Shown in pieces: positions 1 to 4,518 of a stretch of 5,888 bases of DNA. Both the position numbers and the translations under genes were made by a program. Each line of letters opens with the position of its first letter. Within the stretch, counting starts at the first letter, position 1. This stretch comes from a bacterium (lineage in GTDB: Bacteria; Tectomicrobia; Entotheonellia; Entotheonellales; Entotheonellaceae). The stretch covers positions 1 through 5,888 of the forward strand of contig JAPULM010000458.1 in NCBI GenBank assembly GCA_027294925.1. Direction: 5' to 3'. Under the pieces are notes generated by a model. It saw only the letters and a program-made list of their open reading frames with translations. It did no database searches and had not been told where the DNA came from.

Positions 1-387
1 GCGAATGCGGGGTGGTTCGATCTCTTCCGGCAGCTTACGTAGGATGTCGTTGATTTTTTCCCGTACATCGAGTGCGGCCAGATCGATGTTGGTACCCCAG
101 TTAAAGTCGACTGTGACTCTTGAGCTATCCTCACTGGAGGATGAACGAATGGTTCTAACATTGTTGATGGTAGCTAGCGTTTTTTCGATCGGATCGGTCA
201 CCAAGCGTTCGACGATTTCGGGCGCTGCGCCCTCGTAGATAGTGGAAACCGAAACCGATGGGCGGATGACGTCCGGCAGTTGATCAACGGCAAGACGCGA
301 GAGTGAAATAAGGCCTAACACGAGGATGGCGAGGAAAAACATGCCGGTGGTGACCGGACGGCGGACCGCAAGAGCGGAGAGGTTCAT
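1..387 (-). CDS. RND-family efflux transporter, inner-membrane permease (N-terminal 129 residues, partial)
   Basis: This gene encodes the start of a resistance-nodulation-division (AcrB/HAE-type) permease, which uses the proton gradient to export substrates with an adaptor and an outer-membrane channel. Translating the minus strand from 387 gives 129 residues and the frame is still open at base 1, so most of a protein usually about 1000 residues long is missing. Residues 1-12 are the cytoplasmic N-tail, with the family's 'RRPVTT' pattern at 9-14. Residues 15-33 form the first transmembrane helix. The first porter segment follows, with LPDV (37-40), Y51-E-G-A-A-P-E (51-57) and VTDPIE (63-68), all typical of RND pumps. 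The start is ATG at 387-385, preceded by AAGGAGGG (398-391) three bases upstream. It overlaps the adaptor stop as ATGA, so the two genes are very likely translationally coupled. Substrate cannot be told from this fragment; multidrug or metal export are both possible. Confidence 0.93.
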   Translation of the reverse strand, partial: MNLSALAVRRPVTTGMFFLAILVLGLISLSRLAVDQLPDVIRPSVSVSTIYEGAAPEIVERLVTDPIEKTLATINNVRTIRSSSSEDSSRVTVDFNWGTNIDLAALDVREKINDILRKLPEEIEPPRIR

Positions 388-1664
388 GATCCCTCCTTAG
401 GCCTAGGCTTGACGATTTTAACGGATGCTTTGTCCTTGAGTTTTTGATGCCCAGCCAGCACAATGGTGGCGCCTGCTGGTATATCGAAGATTTCGACCTG
501 CAACCTATTTTGCAGACCCGTGCTGACCGGACGGCGGTGTGCTTTGCCGTCTTGCACCACGAATACAGCGGTTTCTTTGCCTTGCACGGAAAGCGCCTGG
601 AGCGGCACGAGTAGCACATCGTGGCGTTCTTCCAGAATGAGCGTGACCTTGGCGAACATGCCCGGCTTTAGGCGGGCGTCAGTATTGGGCGAAACAATTT
701 CCACCTCACCGCTACGGCTGCGGGGGTCGACGGTTGGACTGATGCGCCGCACGATGCCCTTAAACACGGTTTGCGGATAGGCGTCCACCCGTATCTGGGC
801 GCTGAGGCCCGGCTGTATGTGTCCGAGGTCACGTTCGCTAATCGGTATCTTGATTTTCACCGTTGTCATGTCCACAATAGTAACCAGAGTCGTACGATCG
901 GTGATATAAGTGCCGGGGTCGACATGCCGATGGCTGACAATGCCGGTAATCGGTGCTGTGATGACGGCATTTTGCAGTTCGGCTTTGGCCAGACGTCGCG
1001 CTGCTTGGGCCGCCCGCAGGTGGGCCTGCAGGGCTTGCCGGTCTTCGATACGGGCGCCAGCTCTTAGCAGTTGCAACCGTTTTGCCGCAATGCTATGGGC
1101 GGCCTGGGTGCGTGTGATGCGCAGGTTGGCGTCTTCCAGATCTTGGGTGGAACGCAAACCGCGTTGTACCAGAGCGTGGGTGCGTTTCTGTAACCGTTCC
1201 GCATTGGTTTTTTCGGCGCCGCTTTGTTGTTCGAGATCGACCGCCTGCGCAATCTCCTCCGGCCGGGCGCCGGCTTGCATCTGCGCCCATTCGGCACGCA
1301 GGGCATCGAGTTCGGCGGTGCTTCGCTCAAAACCGGCTTTCAATTCGGTGTCGGTAATTTGGGCAATGATTTGACCGGCTTGAACAGTATCTCCCTGCTC
1401 AACCAGGAGGGTTTGTAGACGTCCTTCAACTTTGGAAAAAACGTCGATACGAGCGGCGGCAAGAATGTCGCCGGTGGCGAAGGTGGTATGTTGAATGGTG
1501 CCGCGTTGAACCGTTGTCGTATAAATGGGAGTCGGTTTGCCGGATTTGCGTTTGGAGACGGCAGCCGTATTTTGAGAGCGCGACGTGGGGAGGTAGGTGA
1601 AAAGTAAAAAGGCAACAATCAGAAGACTAACTAAAAGTATTAAAATTTTTGTCGTACGGTGCAT
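384..1664 (-). CDS. RND efflux periplasmic adaptor (membrane-fusion protein, HlyD/AcrA family)
   Basis: This is a 426-residue periplasmic adaptor that links an inner-membrane pump to an outer-membrane channel. Residues 7-25 are a hydrophobic signal-anchor. No lipobox cysteine follows, so it is probably held by this helix rather than by lipid. Residues 74-104 are the first half of the lipoyl/barrel-sandwich domain (EGRLQTLLVEQGDTVQAGQ). Residues about 108-232 form a long charged alpha-helical coiled-coil hairpin. Residues 233-265 are the second lipoyl half (ITAPITGIVSHRHVDPGTYI). Residues about 268-345 are the beta-barrel, with the conserved LKPGM at 332-336, and 346-418 are the membrane-proximal domain. 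An upstream ATG at 1868 is open in the same frame. I chose ATG 1664 because AAGGAG sits six bases upstream of it, the signal-anchor begins right after it, and the promoter lies at 1750-1777, downstream of 1868. The gene overlaps the RND permease by ATGA and is first in the operon. Substrate is unknown. Confidence 0.94.
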   Translation of the reverse strand: MHRTTKILILLVSLLIVAFLLFTYLPTSRSQNTAAVSKRKSGKPTPIYTTTVQRGTIQHTTFATGDILAAARIDVFSKVEGRLQTLLVEQGDTVQAGQIIAQITDTELKAGFERSTAELDALRAEWAQMQAGARPEEIAQAVDLEQQSGAEKTNAERLQKRTHALVQRGLRSTQDLEDANLRITRTQAAHSIAAKRLQLLRAGARIEDRQALQAHLRAAQAARRLAKAELQNAVITAPITGIVSHRHVDPGTYITDRTTLVTIVDMTTVKIKIPISERDLGHIQPGLSAQIRVDAYPQTVFKGIVRRISPTVDPRSRSGEVEIVSPNTDARLKPGMFAKVTLILEERHDVLLVPLQALSVQGKETAVFVVQDGKAHRRPVSTGLQNRLQVEIFDIPAGATIVLAGHQKLKDKASVKIVKPRPKEGS

Positions 1665-1707
1665 GCACCACTCCTTATCCTGATGCCCCACAATCGAAAT
1701 GCCGGCT

Positions 1708-1732
1708 CTGTTGGAGATATGAGGAACAACAG
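1708..1732. promoter_or_regulatory. inverted repeat in the divergent intergenic region (possible operator or leader hairpin)
   Basis: CTGTTG (1708-1713) and CAACAG (1727-1732) are perfect inverted arms around a 13-base centre. The dyad lies just downstream of the predicted efflux-operon start site. It could be an operator for an efflux regulator, which is not in this window, or a leader hairpin. Six-base arms with a wide gap can occur by chance, so this is only a candidate. Confidence 0.25.
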
Positions 1733-1749
1733 GTATTGTATGGGCCACT

Positions 1750-1777
1750 ATTGTAGTCTTTTCATTGCATGTGTCAA
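1750..1777 (-). promoter_or_regulatory. sigma70-type promoter of the efflux operon
   Basis: On the minus strand, TTGACA (1777-1772, a perfect -35 box) is followed by a 16-bp spacer and TACAAT (1755-1750, five of six bases matching the -10 consensus). Transcription would start near 1743, giving a leader of about 80 bases before the adaptor ATG at 1664. This placement also argues against the longer adaptor ORF starting at 1868. The -10/-35 boxes lie inside the predicted leader region of the divergent acyl-CoA dehydrogenase gene, so the two units may interfere with each other. Confidence 0.72.
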
Positions 1778-1822
1778 TATGAGGTTGGCAGCAGAGTGAA
1801 CATACTGAGGAGATACCGAACA

Positions 1823-2995
1823 GTGGATTTTTCTTATACCCCGGAAGAGGAAGCCTTTCGGCAAGCATTGCGCGCTTGGCTGGAAACCGATCTCAAGCAA
1901 CACCGGCAGACCTGGGGCGACGACAAAGACGAGTTCGTTCAGCATCCGAGTAGCCCCGCCAGTATGGCTTGGCACAAACGCATGCATGCCGGCGGTTGGG
2001 TGGGTCTCAACTGGCCAGAAGCATATGGCGGACGCGGCGCGACGATGATGGAACAGGTGATCTTTACCGAGGAGAGCATGCGCCTCAGTGCGCCGCCGGG
2101 GGTTAATGGGATTGGCATTAACATGGTGGGGCCGATGTTGATGCACTATGGGACTGAAGCCCAAAAGACAGCGCATTTGTCTAAAATTCTTGCCGCTGAC
2201 GAGATCTGGTGTCAGGGTTTTTCAGAGCCTGGCTCCGGCAGCGACCTGGCATCGTTGTCAACGCGGGCGGTCGAGGATGGCGACGACTTTGTGGTTAATG
2301 GCTCGAAGATCTGGACCAGCAATGCGCATAATGCAGACCGCTGTATTTTGCTGGTGCGCACGGACCCCGAGGCGCCAAAACACCGAGGCATTAGTTGTTT
2401 GTTGGTCGATATGAAAAGTCCGGGTATCTCAATCCGACCGCTGGACCAGATGAGCGGTGACGCGGAGTTTAATCAAGTCTTCTTCGAGCAGGTGCGAGTG
2501 CCTAAGCAGAATTTGCTCGGTACCCTTAACGAGGGATGGCGGGTGGCCATTTCCACCCTGAGTCATGAACGCGGCGGCATCCGTCAGTTTATGCGTTTAT
2601 ATCGTGTCGTGCAGGACGTGCAGGAACTGGCGCGGCGGCGTGGGACAGGGGGTGATGCGGTACTGCGGCAGCGTCTCGCACAGCTCCATATTGATACCGA
2701 AATTCTGCGCCTTACCACTTTGCGGGCGTTGACCAAACAGCTGCGTGGCGAGCCGCCCGGCCCCGAAGGATCGATTCAGAAATTGTCGTTTGCCAATATC
2801 TATATGCAGGCGGTGCAGGTTGCCGAAGGCATGTTAGGACCCTATGGGCAGCTTGCCGAGGGCAGTCCACATGCGATCGAGGATGGCCACTGGACTTTTC
2901 TTACCCTTTTCTCGCGGCGCTATGGGATTGCTGGCGGTACGAACGAAATCCAGAAGAACATTATTGGCGAGCGTCAGCTGGGTTTGCCGAAATAA
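1823..2995 (+). CDS. acyl-CoA dehydrogenase family protein (FAD-dependent)
   Basis: This is a 390-residue flavoenzyme of the acyl-CoA dehydrogenase family, which oxidises an acyl-CoA thioester to the 2,3-enoyl-CoA and passes electrons to an electron-transfer flavoprotein. The usual three domains fit: an N-terminal helical domain (about 1-115), a middle beta domain (about 127-225) with the FAD/substrate signature QGFSEPGSGSD (131-141) and KIWTS (162-166), and a C-terminal helical domain (about 235-385) ending in GGTNEIQKNIIGERQLGLP. The usual YEGT catalytic Glu is replaced here (I-A-G-G-T, 369-373). A Glu in the helix S-H-E-R-G-G (E249) is the likely base, as in isovaleryl-CoA and long-chain types. 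The start is GTG 1823 with GAGGAG (1807-1812) ten bases upstream. The in-frame ATG at 1769 has no ribosome site and would add 18 residues unlike the family. The chain length of the substrate cannot be predicted. It diverges from the efflux operon and precedes the dehydratase gene by 94 bases. Confidence 0.93.
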   Translation: MDFSYTPEEEAFRQALRAWLETDLKQHRQTWGDDKDEFVQHPSSPASMAWHKRMHAGGWVGLNWPEAYGGRGATMMEQVIFTEESMRLSAPPGVNGIGINMVGPMLMHYGTEAQKTAHLSKILAADEIWCQGFSEPGSGSDLASLSTRAVEDGDDFVVNGSKIWTSNAHNADRCILLVRTDPEAPKHRGISCLLVDMKSPGISIRPLDQMSGDAEFNQVFFEQVRVPKQNLLGTLNEGWRVAISTLSHERGGIRQFMRLYRVVQDVQELARRRGTGGDAVLRQRLAQLHIDTEILRLTTLRALTKQLRGEPPGPEGSIQKLSFANIYMQAVQVAEGMLGPYGQLAEGSPHAIEDGHWTFLTLFSRRYGIAGGTNEIQKNIIGERQLGLPK

Positions 2996-3089
2996 AAGCG
3001 TTAGGGGTGAGAGCCGGCCGGCAAGGCGCCTGCTGTATGAGCCTTGAGAAGAATCAGGAGGGTTTTACTACGCCATATGGAGCTTTATC

Positions 3090-4055
3090 ATGACGTCTTG
3101 TCCGACCTTTGCCGATGTTCAACAAGCCGCTGAGCGCATCAAGCCGTATGCCCATCGTACGCCGGTCTTCACCTGTAACAGTTTGAACGAGATGTTGAGT
3201 GCCACTCTTTTTTTTAAGTGCGAAAACTTTCAGAAAGCAGGGGCCTTCAAGTTCCGTGGCGCTTGCAACGCTGTCTTCTCGCTTTCCGATGAGGAAGCCC
3301 GGCGAGGCGTCGCCACCCATTCCTCGGGCAATCACGGTGCTGCACTGGCGCTGGCAGCGCGCTTGCGTGATATCCCAGCCCATATCGTCATGCCGACCAA
3401 TGCGCCAGCCATTAAGCAGGCTGCCGTAGCCGGGTATGGCGGCAGTATTGTGTTTTGTGAACCGACACAAGCGGCGCGTGAGTCTACCCTAACTGATGTG
3501 GCGCAGGAAACCGGCGCCAACTTTATTCCGCCCTATAACGACACACGGGTAATTGCTGGACAAGGAACGGCTGCCTTGGAGCTTTGTGAGGATATTGCAA
3601 GACTTGATGTGGTCATGGCGCCGGTTGGCGGCGGTGGCCTGATTAGCGGTACGGCCTTGACGGTGGCGGCGCTATCGCCCACCACACGGGTGATCGCGGC
3701 CGAACCGGCCGGTGCCGATGACGCCTACCGGTCGCTGCACAGTGGGCAGATTCAACCGTCGCTTAATCCGCAGACCATTGCCGATGGCCTGCGGACATCG
3801 CTTGGTGACCTCACCTTTGCAATCATTCGGCGTCATGTGGAGCAGATTGTGACAGTGAGCGAAGCCGCCATCATTGAAGCCATGCGGCATGTGTGGGAAC
3901 GTATGAAGATTGTTATTGAGCCGTCGGCTGCTGTTCCCGTCGCTGCGCTGCTGGAAAAGCACATTGATTTGTCTGGCCTGCGCGTTGGTGTTATTCTGTC
4001 CGGCGGCAACGCCGATCTTGATCATCTACCTTGGCAGTCGGCGTCATCCGTCTGA
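3090..4055 (+). CDS. PLP-dependent threonine/serine dehydratase, serine racemase-like (fold type II, no ACT domain)
   Basis: This is a 321-residue cytoplasmic enzyme of the tryptophan-synthase-beta (fold type II) PLP family. It probably deaminates L-threonine or L-serine to 2-oxobutyrate or pyruvate, or racemises serine. Visible residues are the PLP lysine K54 in KAGAFKFRGA (49-58), the substrate loop HSSGNHG (77-83), where S79 matches the second catalytic base of serine racemases, the phosphate-binding glycine loop G180-G183, and SGGN (304-307) near the PLP pyridine nitrogen. E205, A209 and D211 in the stretch AAEPAGADDAY have the spacing of the divalent-cation site of serine racemase (E210/A214/D216 in the human enzyme). 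The protein ends after the catalytic domain, so it lacks the regulatory ACT-like domain of biosynthetic IlvA and is probably not feedback-inhibited by isoleucine. A hydroxyaspartate dehydratase role is also possible. The start ATG has GGAG (3079-3082) seven bases upstream. A stronger AGGAGGG (3056-3062) lies further away. Confidence 0.92.
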   Translation: MTSCPTFADVQQAAERIKPYAHRTPVFTCNSLNEMLSATLFFKCENFQKAGAFKFRGACNAVFSLSDEEARRGVATHSSGNHGAALALAARLRDIPAHIVMPTNAPAIKQAAVAGYGGSIVFCEPTQAARESTLTDVAQETGANFIPPYNDTRVIAGQGTAALELCEDIARLDVVMAPVGGGGLISGTALTVAALSPTTRVIAAEPAGADDAYRSLHSGQIQPSLNPQTIADGLRTSLGDLTFAIIRRHVEQIVTVSEAAIIEAMRHVWERMKIVIEPSAAVPVAALLEKHIDLSGLRVGVILSGGNADLDHLPWQSASSV

Positions 4056-4076
4056 TGGCCATGCAGCGGCCATTTT
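4055..4076 (+). terminator. probable intrinsic terminator after the dehydratase gene
   Basis: ATGGCC (4055-4060) and GGCCAT (4068-4073) form a six-base-pair stem around a seven-base loop, followed by T residues and a pyrimidine-rich tract (TTTTCCCTTT, 4073-4082). The hairpin starts on the last base of the dehydratase stop codon. The stem is short and the T run is broken by C residues, so strength is uncertain. It sits where the acyl-CoA dehydrogenase/dehydratase unit should end. Confidence 0.5.
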
Positions 4077-4125
4077 CCCTTTCGCCCCAAGGGAGCATAA
4101 AGAATTGCATGGCCCTCTGACCATG

Positions 4126-4152
4126 TTGTGGCGTATGGTTATGTGGTATAGT
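4126..4152 (+). promoter_or_regulatory. probable extended -10 promoter of the yggX/radical SAM unit
   Basis: TATAGT (4147-4152) matches the -10 consensus at five of six bases. It is preceded by TG one base upstream (TGG-TATAGT), which makes an extended -10. The best -35-like element is TTGTGG (4126-4131), with a short 15-bp spacer, so recognition would lean on the extended -10. Transcription would begin near 4159, about 33 bases before the yggX ATG. Its position after a hairpin terminator supports a separate transcription unit. Confidence 0.5.
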
Positions 4153-4191
4153 GAGGGCAATACACCAAAAGCCAAGCTGAGGAATTGATTT

Positions 4192-4512
4192 ATGGCACCC
4201 CGTACGGTTTTCTGTACAATATTGCAGAAAGAAGCGCCTGGCATTGACGCAACCGAGTTGCAGGGCGAGGTAGCGCTGGATATGGTTGAAGCGATTGGCG
4301 GCAAAGCGCTACGCCAGCGCATCTACGACAAGGTCTCGTGGGAAGCCTGGGAACAGTGGAAGGGGCATCTGACCATGTTGATGAATGAGCACCGTCTTGA
4401 CCTGATGGACCCCCAGACCGACGCCTTCATTCGGGAGCAGATGGAAGCCTTTTTCTTTGGTGGGGGTGCCGAACCGCCTTCCGGCTATGTGCCACCGACT
4501 GACAAGGAGTGA
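4192..4512 (+). CDS. yggX: YggX-type Fe(2+)-trafficking / oxidative damage protection protein
   Basis: This 106-residue cytoplasmic protein belongs to the YggX (iron-trafficking) family. Members are linked to protecting Fe-S clusters from oxidative damage and to handling labile iron. The N-terminus R-T-V-F-C-T-I-L-Q-K-E-A (4-15) carries the conserved cysteine (C8 here, C7 in E. coli). The core EAWEQW (51-56), TMLMNE (61-66) and the Gly-Tyr-x-Pro end (98-101) match the family. Against the roughly 90-residue E. coli protein, as I remember it, there is an insertion of about 13 residues between D19 and R43, and the C-terminus has extra prolines. GAGGA (4179-4183) lies eight bases before the ATG. 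The stop TGA is 6 bases before the radical SAM start, and that gene's ribosome site (AAGGAG, 4504-4509) lies inside yggX, so the pair is probably coupled. The joint location suggests a link between iron supply and an Fe-S enzyme, which is inference. Confidence 0.92.
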   Translation: MAPRTVFCTILQKEAPGIDATELQGEVALDMVEAIGGKALRQRIYDKVSWEAWEQWKGHLTMLMNEHRLDLMDPQTDAFIREQMEAFFFGGGAEPPSGYVPPTDKE

Positions 4513-4518
4513 GCCGCT

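Noticed and set aside
910..1374. Plus-strand 154-residue open frame opposite the adaptor gene
   Set aside because: It is antisense to a clear adaptor coding region, its Arg/Ala/Cys-rich composition looks like a frame shadow, and no ribosome site or family motif is visible.
1769..1822. ATG 1769 as start of the acyl-CoA dehydrogenase
   Set aside because: No ribosome site precedes it and the 18 added residues do not resemble the family. GTG 1823 has GAGGAG at a usable distance.
1665..1868. N-terminal extension of the adaptor to ATG 1868
   Set aside because: It would place the promoter inside the gene and the signal-anchor at residue 75, and it overlaps the divergent dehydrogenase start. ATG 1664 has its own ribosome site.
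3010..3032. GC-rich palindromes (GCCGGCCGGC, GGCGCC) between the dehydrogenase and dehydratase as a terminator
   Set aside because: No T tract follows, and the palindromes are self-complementary rather than a stem with a loop.
3077..3133. Second tiny frame starting at ATG 3077
   Set aside because: It overlaps the dehydratase start in another frame and has no family resemblance. The AGGAGGG upstream is 14 bases away, which is too far.
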